Positions 7,787 to 15,920 of a stretch of DNA of 44,721 nt are shown piece after piece. A program made the translations under genes and the position numbers. The DNA comes from Nonomuraea ceibae (GTDB lineage Bacteria > Actinomycetota > Actinomycetes > Streptosporangiales > Streptosporangiaceae), in the NCBI RefSeq assembly GCF_019396325.1, contig NZ_JAHKRO010000081.1, positions 1-44,721 on the forward strand, written 5' to 3'. How positions within the stretch are numbered: the first letter of the stretch is position 1; the number at the start of each line of letters is the position of its first letter. The notes beneath the pieces were generated by a model, which did no database searches, was not told the DNA's origin, and was given only the letters and a program-made list of their open reading frames with translations.

Positions 7787-8842
7787 TCAGCGGGCGGGGA
7801 AGGCGCTGCTGACGGCGATCCAGTTGTCGAGCGTCCGGGCGGCCTGCCCGGAGTCGACGGCCTGCACGGCGCGCGAGTAGGCGTCGATCATGGCGGAGTC
7901 GAGGTCGTCGCCGGGGCCGTCGAGGGCCACGAGGGCGGCGGCGGTGTTGAGGAGGACGGCGTCGCGCACCGGCCCGGTCTTGCCGCCGACGAGGTCGTGC
8001 ACCGCCTGGGCGTTGAAGGCGACGTCGCCGCCGCGCAGGGCGCCGACCTCGGCGCGCGGGATGCCGAGGACCGCCGGGTCGAACGTCGTTCGGGTGGCGG
8101 CGCCGTCGTGGACCGTCCAGACCGTCGAGGTGGTGGCGATGGTGAGCTCGTCGAGGCCGTCGTCGCCGCGGAAGACCAGGGCGGACACGCCGCGCTCGGC
8201 GAAGACGCCGGCCAGGACCGGCAGCATGTTGGCGTCGTAGACGCCGATGGCCTGCGCGGAGGGGCGGGCCGGGTTGGTGAGCGGGCCGAGGAAGTTGAAG
8301 ACCGTGGGGACGCCGATCTCCTTGCGCGTCGGCCCGGCGAAGCGGAGCGCGGGGTGGTAGACGGGCGCGAAGCAGAAGGCGATGCCGGCCTCGGCGGCCA
8401 CCCGGGCGGTCTGCTCGGGGGTGAGGTCGAGGCGGATGCCGAGGTGCTCCAGGACGTCGGCGGCGCCGCAGGAGGAGGAGGCGGCGCGGTTGCCGTGCTT
8501 GACGACGCGGGCGCCGGCGGCGGCGGCGACGATGGCGGCCATGGTGGACACGTTGACGGTGTGGGCGCGGTCGCCGCCGGTGCCGACGACGTCGACGACG
8601 GGGCCTTCGACGTGGAGCGGGGTGGCGAGCTCGAGCATGGTGCGGGCCAGCCCGACCACCTCGGCCACGGTCTCGCCCTTGGCGCGCAGCGCGATCACGA
8701 ACCCGGCGATCTGCGAGGGCGTCGCCGAGCCGGACATGATCTCCCGCATGGCCCAGGCGGCCTCGTCGGCCGTGAGGTGCTCGCCGGACAGGAGAGCGGA
8801 GAGCAGCGCCGGCCAGGTCGTCCGCGAGTCCACGGTAGGCAC
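7787..8842 (-). CDS. trpD: Anthranilate phosphoribosyltransferase
   Basis: 351 residues, usual length. It joins anthranilate to PRPP in tryptophan synthesis. The PRPP-binding glycine loop is GTGGD (87-91), and KHGNRAASS (115-123) is the family signature that contacts both substrates. The GTG start directly abuts the TAG stop of the upstream receiver-like gene (TAG then GTG), so the two are co-translated. No other trp gene is nearby; an isolated trpD next to the qcr/cta genes is the usual actinobacterial arrangement. Confidence 0.95.
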   Translation of the reverse strand: MPTVDSRTTWPALLSALLSGEHLTADEAAWAMREIMSGSATPSQIAGFVIALRAKGETVAEVVGLARTMLELATPLHVEGPVVDVVGTGGDRAHTVNVSTMAAIVAAAAGARVVKHGNRAASSSCGAADVLEHLGIRLDLTPEQTARVAAEAGIAFCFAPVYHPALRFAGPTRKEIGVPTVFNFLGPLTNPARPSAQAIGVYDANMLPVLAGVFAERGVSALVFRGDDGLDELTIATTSTVWTVHDGAATRTTFDPAVLGIPRAEVGALRGGDVAFNAQAVHDLVGGKTGPVRDAVLLNTAAALVALDGPGDDLDSAMIDAYSRAVQAVDSGQAARTLDNWIAVSSAFPAR

Positions 8843-9241
8843 CTACTTAGCGTTGAGTCGGCTGGAGGAGCGGCGGCGCATCAGGCCGGCCACGGCGTCG
8901 GCGAGCGCGATGGGCTCGAGGGGCTGCGGGACGACGGCGTCGGCCTTGGACCATTCGGCCAGCCAGCGGTCGTCGCGCCTGGCGATGATCAGGCAGATGG
9001 GAGGGCAGTCGTAGACCTCGTCCTTGGCCTGACGGGCGACGCCCATGCCGCCGGCGGGCTGGGTCTCGCCGTCGAGCACGGCCACGTCGATCTCGCCGGA
9101 GGCGAGCCACTGGTGGACCTTGGGCTCGGTGGCGCACTCCACGATCTCCACGAAGGGGACGTCAGCAGCCGGCCGCCGCCCGATGGCCTGCCGGACCTCT
9201 TCACGGGTGGCGGCGTCGTCGCTGTAGACGAGGACCCTCAT
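8843..9241 (-). CDS. Degenerate receiver (response-regulator-like) protein
   Basis: 132 residues from ATG 9241, or 138 from GTG 9259; neither has a strong ribosome-binding site. It looks like a single CheY-like receiver with no output domain. The acidic pair (Asp8, Asp9) and the phosphoacceptor position (Asp57 in AVLDGET) are kept. However, the conserved Thr/Ser is replaced by Ala (LIIAR), and the conserved Lys before the Pro is Gln (VVPQPLEP). Signal transmission by the usual switch is therefore doubtful. It is coupled to trpD and transcribed divergently from ctaE. A link to respiration or tryptophan control is conjecture. Confidence 0.7.
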   Translation of the reverse strand: MRVLVYSDDAATREEVRQAIGRRPAADVPFVEIVECATEPKVHQWLASGEIDVAVLDGETQPAGGMGVARQAKDEVYDCPPICLIIARRDDRWLAEWSKADAVVPQPLEPIALADAVAGLMRRRSSSRLNAK

Positions 9242-9437
9242 CGTGTCGTCGGTGCTCACGGTCGCGCTCACTATCGGTCGTAGCGGTATGGTCACCTGGG
9301 ATCGTACCGGTGGTGTGGTGTGGAAGCCCAGGCTGGCACCTCTTGTGGGTGTTTTGTGGCAATTATCCCAGCTTGGCTCCCGGTTTGTACCCGCTAACGG
9401 GGGGTCGTGCGCCGGACCGACCACCGGAGCCGCAATA

Positions 9438-10091
9438 ATGCTGCCCGTGGCGACAGCATCCGCAATAACTTCGACGACGACAGCCCAGCCGTACCGACGA
9501 CCGAACCTGGTCAGCGTCGGGACGATCGTCTGGCTGTCCTCTGAGCTCATGTTCTTCGCGGCGCTGTTCGCGATGTACTTCACCATCCGGTCGGTGAGCC
9601 TCGGCCAAGGTCTCGAGTGGGGTCCCGCGCTCCTGCAGCAGGGCGCCTCGAGCGAGCACGCGGCTCACCTGAACATCCCGTTCGCGACGGCCAACACGAT
9701 CATCCTGGTTCTGTCGAGTGTGACGTGCCAGCTCGGCGTGTGGGCCGCGGAGAAGGGGCAGGTCGGCAAGCTCCGGTTCTGGTACTTCGTCAGCTTCCTC
9801 ATGGGCTCCGTCTTCATCGCGGGCCAGCTGTACGAGTACATGGAGCTCGCGAGCGAGGGCGCGACCCTGTCCGCCAACGCCTACACCTCGGTGTTCTACC
9901 TCACGACAGGCTTCCACGGCCTGCACGTGACCGGTGGACTGATCGCGTTCCTGTTCATGCTGGGACGTACGTACGCCGCGAAGCGCTTCACGCATGAGCA
10001 GGCCACCAGTGCGATCGTCGTGTCCTATTACTGGCACTTCGTGGACGTCGTCTGGATCGGCCTTTTCGCGACCATCTACATCATTCAGTAA
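9438..10091 (+). CDS. ctaE: Cytochrome c oxidase subunit III
   Basis: 217 residues from ATG 9438, selected because GGAG lies 8 nt upstream and because relatives begin shortly before the RPNLVSVGT segment. The frame is open far upstream, but that part is intergenic in character. Seven helices are expected; typical segments are WLSSELMFFAALFAMYF, TGFHGLHVTGG and YYWHFVDVVW. It stabilises subunit I of the aa3 oxidase. It begins the ctaE-qcrC-qcrA-qcrB operon, separate from ctaC-D-F 3 kb upstream, as is usual in actinobacteria. Confidence 0.95.
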   Translation: MLPVATASAITSTTTAQPYRRPNLVSVGTIVWLSSELMFFAALFAMYFTIRSVSLGQGLEWGPALLQQGASSEHAAHLNIPFATANTIILVLSSVTCQLGVWAAEKGQVGKLRFWYFVSFLMGSVFIAGQLYEYMELASEGATLSANAYTSVFYLTTGFHGLHVTGGLIAFLFMLGRTYAAKRFTHEQATSAIVVSYYWHFVDVVWIGLFATIYIIQ

Positions 10092-10105
10092 GGAACGGGA
10101 TCTCT

Positions 10106-10921
10106 GTGACTAGGATCACCGCATGGCGGCGGCATCCGCTCGCGAGATACGCCGTCCTGATCCTGGCGTTGGCGCTGGTCGGGACGGTATATGCCACGTT
10201 TGTGCAGGTGAGCAGGCCCGCTGACGCGGCACTCGCGGCGGGCAAGGTCGACGACGTGGCGGAGGGCAAGAGCCTCTTCGAGGCCCACTGCTCCAGCTGC
10301 CACGGGCTCAACGCGCAGGGCACGGCGACAGGGCCGACGCTCATCGGCGTGGGCGCCGCGGCGGTCGACTTCCAGATGAGCACCGGCCGCATGCCGGCCT
10401 CCGACCCGGGCGCCCAGGTGCCGCGCAAGCCGCTGCCCGACTGGGTGAAGAAGAACCCGGACGCGATCCGGCAGATCTCCGCCTACGTGCAGTCGCTCGG
10501 CGGCGGCCCGCAGGTGCCGGGCAAGGAGCAGGTCGACCCCAAGCTCGGCGACGCGGCCAAGGGCGGTGAGCTGTTCCGCGCCAACTGCATCCAGTGCCAC
10601 AACTGGGCGGGCGCCGGCGGCGCGCTGACGCGCGGCAAGTACGCGCCCAACCTCAACGAGGCCACCCCCGAGCAGATCTACGAGGCCATGGTGACCGGTC
10701 CCCAGGCGATGCCGGTCTTCAACGACTCGACGATCACGCCCGAAGAGAAGCGCAACATGATCGCCTACATCACCCAGGTCCGCGAGCAGAAGGATCCCGG
10801 AGGTTTCGGCCTCGGGCGCATCGGCCCGGTCACCGAAGGCCTCGTCGTGTGGATCGTGGGCATCCTGGCCCTGGTCCTCGCCTCCATCTGGATCACCGCG
10901 AAGAAGCGACAGAAGTCATGA
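10106..10921 (+). CDS. qcrC: Di-heme cytochrome c subunit of the bc1 complex
   Basis: 271 residues from GTG 10106, 14 bp after ctaE. It has an N-terminal membrane anchor (about 14-34), two cytochrome c domains and a C-terminal helix (about 246-264). The heme attachment motifs are CSSCH (62-66) and CIQCH (161-165); likely axial methionines are Met96 and Met202. The tethered di-heme subunit replaces soluble cytochrome c in actinobacteria and hands electrons from the Rieske centre directly to CuA of CtaC. This marks an obligate bc1-aa3 supercomplex. Confidence 0.96.
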   Translation: MTRITAWRRHPLARYAVLILALALVGTVYATFVQVSRPADAALAAGKVDDVAEGKSLFEAHCSSCHGLNAQGTATGPTLIGVGAAAVDFQMSTGRMPASDPGAQVPRKPLPDWVKKNPDAIRQISAYVQSLGGGPQVPGKEQVDPKLGDAAKGGELFRANCIQCHNWAGAGGALTRGKYAPNLNEATPEQIYEAMVTGPQAMPVFNDSTITPEEKRNMIAYITQVREQKDPGGFGLGRIGPVTEGLVVWIVGILALVLASIWITAKKRQKS

Positions 10922-12042
10922 CAGACAACGAGCACGAGATCGAGCAGCCGGACGAGCGCGTCCCCAAGCGCGTCATCGGCACCCCCGCGCCGGGCACCTC
11001 GCTGCTCGGCGACCAGCCCGAGGCCGCCGCCGCCGCGACGGCCGGCGGCGAGACTCCCGGCGTCACCCTGCAGGACGAGCAGAAGGCGCGCAAGGCGGAG
11101 AGGATCGTGTCGCTCTGCTTCCTGATCACCTTCGCCGCCGGCATCGCCTTCCTCATCTTCTACGTGATCCTCCCGGTGGGCAGCCCGGAGGCGACGGGCC
11201 TGTCCAACCTGGCGCTCGGCGGCACGCTCACGCTGGCCGTGCTGGGCCTGGCGGTCGGCATCGTGGTCTGGGTCCGCCAGATCATGCCGAAGTACTCCCT
11301 GGTCCAGGACCGCCACGACATGGTCTCCGCCAAGGAGGACCGGGCCGTCGTGGCCGAGACGTTCCTCCAGGGCGCCAACGAGAGCGGCTTCGTCAAGCGC
11401 AAGATGCTGCGCCGCACGCTGCTGCTCGGCGCCGCGCCGCTCGGCCTGATCCCGCTGATCCTGCTGCGCGACCTGGACAACAACGACATGCCGGCGTCGC
11501 AGTTCCACAACGAGCTGCGCCACACGGTGTGGGGCGAGAAGACCAAGGAGGGCAAGAACCTCCGCCTGGTCGTCGAGGGCACCGGCCAGCCGATCCGCGC
11601 GGCCGACTTCAACTCGCCCGGCGGCATCCTGTCGGTGGTGCCCGAGGGCTACGAGCACGACCTGACCGTGCTCGCCAAGGCCACGCTGATCCTGATCAAG
11701 TTCCGGCCCGAGGAGATCAAGTCGGGCACCAACAAGAACTGGACGCACGACGGGATCGTGGCCTACTCGAAGATCTGCACGCACGTGGGCTGCCCGGCGG
11801 CCCTGTACGAGCAGACGACCCACCACATCCTGTGCCCGTGTCACCAGTCGACCTTCGACGCCGCCGACGGCGCCAAGGTGATCTTCGGTCCGGCCGCGCG
11901 GCCGCTGCCGCAGCTGCCGATCTCGGTCGACGACCAGGGCTACCTCATCGCGCAGGGTGACTTCGCGGTGCCGGTCGGTCCCAGCTTCTGGGAGCGTGGC
12001 GACGCCGAGGCCGCTGTCCGGGCCAAGGGAGGCCAGGCATGA
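10918..12042 (+). CDS. qcrA: Rieske iron-sulfur subunit of the bc1 complex
   Basis: 374 residues from ATG 10918, overlapping the qcrC stop (ATGA). A long acidic cytoplasmic N-terminus is followed by three membrane helices (about 64-86, 98-119 and 166-183), the actinobacterial form. The Rieske domain holds CTHVGC (287-292) and CPCH (306-309). Cys287, His289, Cys306 and His309 bind the 2Fe-2S cluster, and Cys292 and Cys308 form the disulfide. It carries electrons from quinol to QcrC. Confidence 0.96.
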   Translation: MTDNEHEIEQPDERVPKRVIGTPAPGTSLLGDQPEAAAAATAGGETPGVTLQDEQKARKAERIVSLCFLITFAAGIAFLIFYVILPVGSPEATGLSNLALGGTLTLAVLGLAVGIVVWVRQIMPKYSLVQDRHDMVSAKEDRAVVAETFLQGANESGFVKRKMLRRTLLLGAAPLGLIPLILLRDLDNNDMPASQFHNELRHTVWGEKTKEGKNLRLVVEGTGQPIRAADFNSPGGILSVVPEGYEHDLTVLAKATLILIKFRPEEIKSGTNKNWTHDGIVAYSKICTHVGCPAALYEQTTHHILCPCHQSTFDAADGAKVIFGPAARPLPQLPISVDDQGYLIAQGDFAVPVGPSFWERGDAEAAVRAKGGQA

Positions 12043-13694
12043 GTGACGACCTGAACAAGGTGCCCAAGGCCATCGCCGGCACATCCAGCGTCCTGGACGA
12101 GCGGCTGGGCGGGGCCAACTTCCTCAAGCGCAACATGCGCAAGATCTTCCCTGACCACTGGTCGTTCCTGCTGGGGGAGATCGCCCTCTACGCGTTCATC
12201 ATCCTGCTGCTCACCGGTACGTTCCTGACGTTCTGGTTCCAGCCGGGCATGGGACACGTGATCTACGAGGGTTCGTACGCCCCGCTCAAGGGCGTCATGA
12301 TGTCGGAGGCCTACGCGTCGGCGCTGAACATCAGCTTCGACGTCCGGGGTGGACTGCTCATGAGGCAGATGCACCACTGGGCGGCCCTGCTCTTCGTCGC
12401 GGGCATGATGGTGCACATGCTCCGGGTGTTCTTCACCGGCGCCTACCGCAAGCCGCGCGAGATCAACTGGATCATCGGCATCCTGCTGCTGACGCTGGCC
12501 CTCGCCGAGGGCCTGACGGGCTACTCCCTGCCCGACGACCTGCTCTCCGGCGCCGGTCTGCGGATCACCCAGGGTGTGGCGATCTCGCTGCCGCTGGTCG
12601 GCACGTACATCTCGTTCTTCCTGTTCGGCGGCGAGTACCCGGGCGAGGACGTCATCGCGCGCTTCTACTCGCTGCACATCCTGCTCATCCCCGGCATCCT
12701 GCTGGCGCTCGTCACCGCCCACATGGTGCTCATGTGGGTGCAGAAGCACACGCAGATGCCCGGCAAGGGCCGCACCAACAAGAACGTGGTGGGCGCGCCG
12801 TTCTACCCGGCCTTCATGGCCAAGGCGGGCGCGTACTTCCTGTTCACGCTGGCCGTGGTCGCGGGGCTGGGCACGTTCGCGCAGATCAACCCGATCTGGA
12901 TCTTCGGCCCGTACACGCCGGCCGACATCTCGGCGGGTTCGCAGCCTGACTGGTACATGGGCTTCCTCGAAGGCTCGCTGCGCCTGATGCCGGCGTGGGA
13001 GATCAACCTGTTCGGCACGGCCCAGGCGGGCACGCTGCCGCTCAGCGTGATCATCCCGGCCCTGGTGCCGCTCGGACTGGTCATGACGGGCCTGGCGCTC
13101 TATCCGTTCCTCGAACGGTGGATCACCGGCGACCACCGCGAGCACCACGTGGCCGACCGTCCGCGCAACAACCCGCACCGCACCTCGATCGGCATGTCCG
13201 CCATCGTGTTCTACGGCGTGCTGTGGCTGCTGGGCGCCAACGACGAACTGTCGGCGTTCTTCCACATCAACCTGAACATGACCACGTACGTGGGCCGGGC
13301 GCTCATCTTCGTGGGGCCGGCGCTGGCCTACATCATCACCTACCGCATCTGCCTGGGCCTGCAGCGTTCCGACGCCGCGGTGATCAGCCACGGTGTGGAG
13401 TCGGGTGTGATCAAGCGTCTGCCGCACGGCGAGTTCATCGAGGTCCACACCCCTCCGGCGGAGGACATCGCGGCGCACATGCGCGGCAAGGAAGCCGTCC
13501 CGATGCTCCCGGTGGACGAGGACACCTCGGGCATCCCGCCCAAGGGCATGCGCGGGCCGCTCGGCAAGCTGCGCGGCCGCATGTCCAAGGCGTACGGCGG
13601 GGAGAAGATCCCGCTGGACGAGGGGCACGAGCACGGCCACGAGGACGAGCACGCGGCGGTGGGCCCGGGCGAGGACAAGTCGCTCACCCACTGA
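12039..13694 (+). CDS. qcrB: Cytochrome b subunit of the bc1 complex
   Basis: 551 residues, ATG overlapping the qcrA stop. Heme b ligands lie in the H112-H113 / H126 region of helix B and at His213 and His228 of helix D. The quinol-site PEWY motif is PDWY here (303-306), the usual actinobacterial form. A hydrophilic C-terminal tail of about 130 residues extends past the last helix and ends in His/Glu-rich sequence (DEGHEHGHEDEH), which might bind metal; that is speculation. It ends the ctaE-qcrCAB operon and is followed by a 13-bp terminator stem. Confidence 0.96.
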   Translation: MSDDLNKVPKAIAGTSSVLDERLGGANFLKRNMRKIFPDHWSFLLGEIALYAFIILLLTGTFLTFWFQPGMGHVIYEGSYAPLKGVMMSEAYASALNISFDVRGGLLMRQMHHWAALLFVAGMMVHMLRVFFTGAYRKPREINWIIGILLLTLALAEGLTGYSLPDDLLSGAGLRITQGVAISLPLVGTYISFFLFGGEYPGEDVIARFYSLHILLIPGILLALVTAHMVLMWVQKHTQMPGKGRTNKNVVGAPFYPAFMAKAGAYFLFTLAVVAGLGTFAQINPIWIFGPYTPADISAGSQPDWYMGFLEGSLRLMPAWEINLFGTAQAGTLPLSVIIPALVPLGLVMTGLALYPFLERWITGDHREHHVADRPRNNPHRTSIGMSAIVFYGVLWLLGANDELSAFFHINLNMTTYVGRALIFVGPALAYIITYRICLGLQRSDAAVISHGVESGVIKRLPHGEFIEVHTPPAEDIAAHMRGKEAVPMLPVDEDTSGIPPKGMRGPLGKLRGRMSKAYGGEKIPLDEGHEHGHEDEHAAVGPGEDKSLTH

Positions 13695-13719
13695 CACACC
13701 GCTGGACACACCGCTGACG

Positions 13720-13755
13720 GACAGGCCCGGACTTCGCGAGAGGTCCGGGCCTGTC
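13720..13755 (+). terminator. Terminator hairpin after qcrB
   Basis: Perfect 13-bp stem GACAGGCCCGGAC / GTCCGGGCCTGTC with a 10-nt loop, 25 bp after the qcrB stop. Only CCGTT follows, so it is a GC-rich, T-poor terminator. Confidence 0.7.
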
Positions 13756-13793
13756 CCGTTCCCGGGGGCTCGCGGAGGCTCCGGGAACGCGAA

Positions 13794-13816
13794 AGCCCCC
13801 GCCGCGGGCGGGGGCT
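13794..13816 (-). terminator. Terminator hairpin after the lrp-type gene (minus strand)
   Basis: Perfect 10-bp stem AGCCCCCGCC / GGCGGGGGCT with loop GCG. Read on the minus strand it is followed by TTCGCG, about 25 bp after the stop of the AsnC-type gene. With the qcrB hairpin it separates two convergent transcripts. Confidence 0.6.
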
Positions 13817-13841
13817 CCGGTGAGGTGAGGGGCGGGACGGG

Positions 13842-14129
13842 TCAGTCGGCCTCGTGCAGGCCGATGGAGAACGCCGCGTCGAGGTCGTGCTTGGAGTAGG
13901 CGCGGAAGGCGATGTGGGTCTCCGTCTGGAGCACGCCGGGGACCTTGTTGAGCCGGCCCGGGACGACCTCGGCGATCTGCTCGTAGGCCGCCACGCGGAC
14001 CATCGCCAGCAGGTCGTAGTCGCCGGTGATGGAGTAGACCTCGCTGACGCCGTCGATCTCGGCGATCTGCGCCGCAACCTCCGGAATCCGGTCGACCTCG
14101 GCGTTGATGTGAACGATAGCCGTGACCAT
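13842..14129 (-). CDS. Stand-alone Lrp/AsnC ligand-binding (RAM) domain protein
   Basis: 95 residues that match only the C-terminal effector-binding half of Lrp/AsnC regulators (alpha-beta fold: VTAIVHINAE, VSEVYSITGDYDLLAMV, GVLQTETHIAF). There is no helix-turn-helix. Such short versions bind amino acids and assemble into rings without touching DNA. It starts at ATG 14129, 17 bp after the nuclease gene on the same strand. TACAGT lies 6 nt upstream, which suggests a leaderless transcript of its own. The ligand is unknown; nearby trpD is only a hint. Confidence 0.85.
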   Translation of the reverse strand: MVTAIVHINAEVDRIPEVAAQIAEIDGVSEVYSITGDYDLLAMVRVAAYEQIAEVVPGRLNKVPGVLQTETHIAFRAYSKHDLDAAFSIGLHEAD

Positions 14130-14135
14130 GTGCCA

Positions 14136-14141
14136 ACTGTA
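14136..14141 (-). promoter_or_regulatory. -10 element (TACAGT) for a leaderless transcript
   Basis: Minus-strand TACAGT ends 6 nt before ATG 14129. That would place transcription initiation at or next to the start codon. No clear -35 or ribosome-binding site is visible. Confidence 0.45.
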
Positions 14142-14146
14142 TCGAA

Positions 14147-15835
14147 TCACAGGCCGCGATAGGCCAGGTCGATGCGGGCCTTGTGGCGGGCGGCGCCGTG
14201 GGCGGGCAGGCTCCACTGCCCGTCGACCTCCACCAGCCGCACGCCCGGCGACTCCAGCCAGCGCAGGATGCACTCGGTCTCCTCGGCGCTGGCCGCGTGG
14301 ACTGGCCCGGGGCCGGGGATGACCGCCTCGGCGGTGGCGGTGAGCGAGGCCACGAACGGCTTGGGGTGGGCGCCGCGCGGCATGACGGCGGCGGCGGCGA
14401 GCCGCCCGTAGCGCACGACGTGCATCTCCCAGCCGCCGTCGAACGCCGGGCTGGCGGCCACCAGGTGGGGGATGCTGGTGATCGAGGTGAGCCGCTGCAT
14501 GCGGGCGGCGGCGCGGACGAATGCGGCCAGCCGGTCGCGGTCGACGGAGGCCTCCTCGTAGCGCTGCTCGACCGACAGGCGCTCCATGCGGGCCGAGACG
14601 GCGGAGAAGACCGGCGAGGCGTCGAGCGTCATGGCCCGGCGCGCGGTCTCGACGTGGACGGCGTAGTCGGCCTGCGACTGCTTGCCCTCGCACGGCGCGC
14701 CGCAACGGCCCATCTCGTGCAGCACGCAGGCCGAGCGCCGGGTGCGCAGGCTGATCGGCTGGGTGCACTGGCGCAGCGGCACCGCCTCGTGCAGCGCGAT
14801 GCGGGCCTCGTCGGCGAGCCGGGTGCTGGAGAACGGGCCGAGGTAGGAGGCGCCGTCGTCCTTCAGGTCGCGCACGATCGACAGGCGCGGGAACGGCTCG
14901 CCGGCGAGCTTGAGCCAGACGACCTTCTCCGGGAAGCGGGAGCGGCGGTTGTAGCGCGGTTTGGCGCCGCCGATCAGGCGCAGCTCCCTGACCTCGGCCT
15001 CCAGCGCGGTGGCGCAGACGATGTGGCGGACCCGCTCGGCGATGCCGATCATCTCGCGGATGCGCGGCCTGGTCTCGCTCGCGGTGAAGTAGGAGCGCAC
15101 GCGGTTGCGCAGGTTGGTGGACTTGCCGATGTAGAGGACCTCGCCGCGCTCGTCCTCGAACATGTAGACGCCGGGGGCGTGCGGCACCGACTCGGCCAGG
15201 TGACGCTTGCGCTGCTGCTCGGGCGTGGGGGCGCGGACGAACGACTTGAGCTCTTCGAGGGTGTGGACCTGGAAGGAGCCGGCCCGCTCGATGAGGCCGT
15301 GGAGCACGTCGACGGTGGCCCTGGCGTCCTGGAGGGCGCGGTGGCACGGCTCGGTGGCGCTGCGGAAGAACCGGGCCAGCGTGGACAGCTTGGCGTTGGG
15401 CGTCTCGTCGCGGGTCAGCACCCGGCGGGCCAGGTCGACGGTGTCGACCACCGGGTTGACCGGCGGGGGATAGCCGTGGGCGGCGCAGGCGGCCTTGACG
15501 AAGCGGGTGTCGAAGCTCGCGTTGTGGGCGACCAGCGTGGCGCCCTTGATGAACTCCAGGAAGCTCGGCAGCACCGACTCGATGCGCGGCGCGGCCACCA
15601 CCATGGCGTCGGTGATGCCGGTCAGCACGGAGATGAACGGCGGGATCGGCCCGCCGGGATCGACCAGGGTGGAGAACTCGCCGAGCACCTCGCCCGCCCG
15701 CACCTTGACCGCCCCGATCTCGGTGATCATGTGCTCGGCCGGCGAGCCGCCGGTGGTCTCGAGGTCGAACACCACGAACGTGACGTCGCTCAGCGGGGTG
15801 CCGAGCTCGTCGAGAGTGCCTTGTACCGGGTCCAC
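14147..15835 (-). CDS. DEDDh exonuclease fused to UvrC-like GIY-YIG nuclease
   Basis: 562 residues with two nuclease modules. Residues about 18-190 form a DnaQ/epsilon-type 3'-5' exonuclease with DLE (Asp24, Glu26 in FDLETTG), HNASFD (Asp109) and HRALQDA (His165, Asp170). Residues about 218-300 are a GIY-YIG domain of the UvrC N-terminal kind (PGVYMFEDERG, VLYIGKSTNLRNRV). A UvrC-type cysteine set follows (ACVLHEMGRCGAPCEG), as in the Fe-S region of UvrC. The C-terminal UvrC endonuclease half is absent. This architecture equals Rv2191 of M. tuberculosis, which occupies the same position. A role in DNA repair is likely. The GTG start has TATGGT 8 nt upstream. Confidence 0.9.
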   Translation of the reverse strand: MDPVQGTLDELGTPLSDVTFVVFDLETTGGSPAEHMITEIGAVKVRAGEVLGEFSTLVDPGGPIPPFISVLTGITDAMVVAAPRIESVLPSFLEFIKGATLVAHNASFDTRFVKAACAAHGYPPPVNPVVDTVDLARRVLTRDETPNAKLSTLARFFRSATEPCHRALQDARATVDVLHGLIERAGSFQVHTLEELKSFVRAPTPEQQRKRHLAESVPHAPGVYMFEDERGEVLYIGKSTNLRNRVRSYFTASETRPRIREMIGIAERVRHIVCATALEAEVRELRLIGGAKPRYNRRSRFPEKVVWLKLAGEPFPRLSIVRDLKDDGASYLGPFSSTRLADEARIALHEAVPLRQCTQPISLRTRRSACVLHEMGRCGAPCEGKQSQADYAVHVETARRAMTLDASPVFSAVSARMERLSVEQRYEEASVDRDRLAAFVRAAARMQRLTSITSIPHLVAASPAFDGGWEMHVVRYGRLAAAAVMPRGAHPKPFVASLTATAEAVIPGPGPVHAASAEETECILRWLESPGVRLVEVDGQWSLPAHGAARHKARIDLAYRGL

Positions 15836-15843
15836 GAACCAAG

Positions 15844-15849
15844 ACCATA
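15844..15849 (-). promoter_or_regulatory. -10 element (TATGGT), near-leaderless
   Basis: Minus-strand TATGGT lies 8 nt before GTG 15835 of the nuclease gene, with no ribosome-binding site between. On the other strand, TAGTCT (15908-15913) stands 7 nt before the ATG of the first Ser/Thr kinase, again without a ribosome-binding site, so both divergent genes may be leaderless. Confidence 0.4.
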
Positions 15850-15920
15850 GAGACGGGCACCGACAGATACGGATCCGAACGAATAACTATTGCGCTTGAT
15901 CCTTAGTTAGTCTTCCCTCT

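Noticed and set aside
9343..9366. Promoter for ctaE with TTGTGG and AATTAT
   Set aside because: The two hexamers are only 12 bp apart, too close for a normal sigma-70-type promoter.
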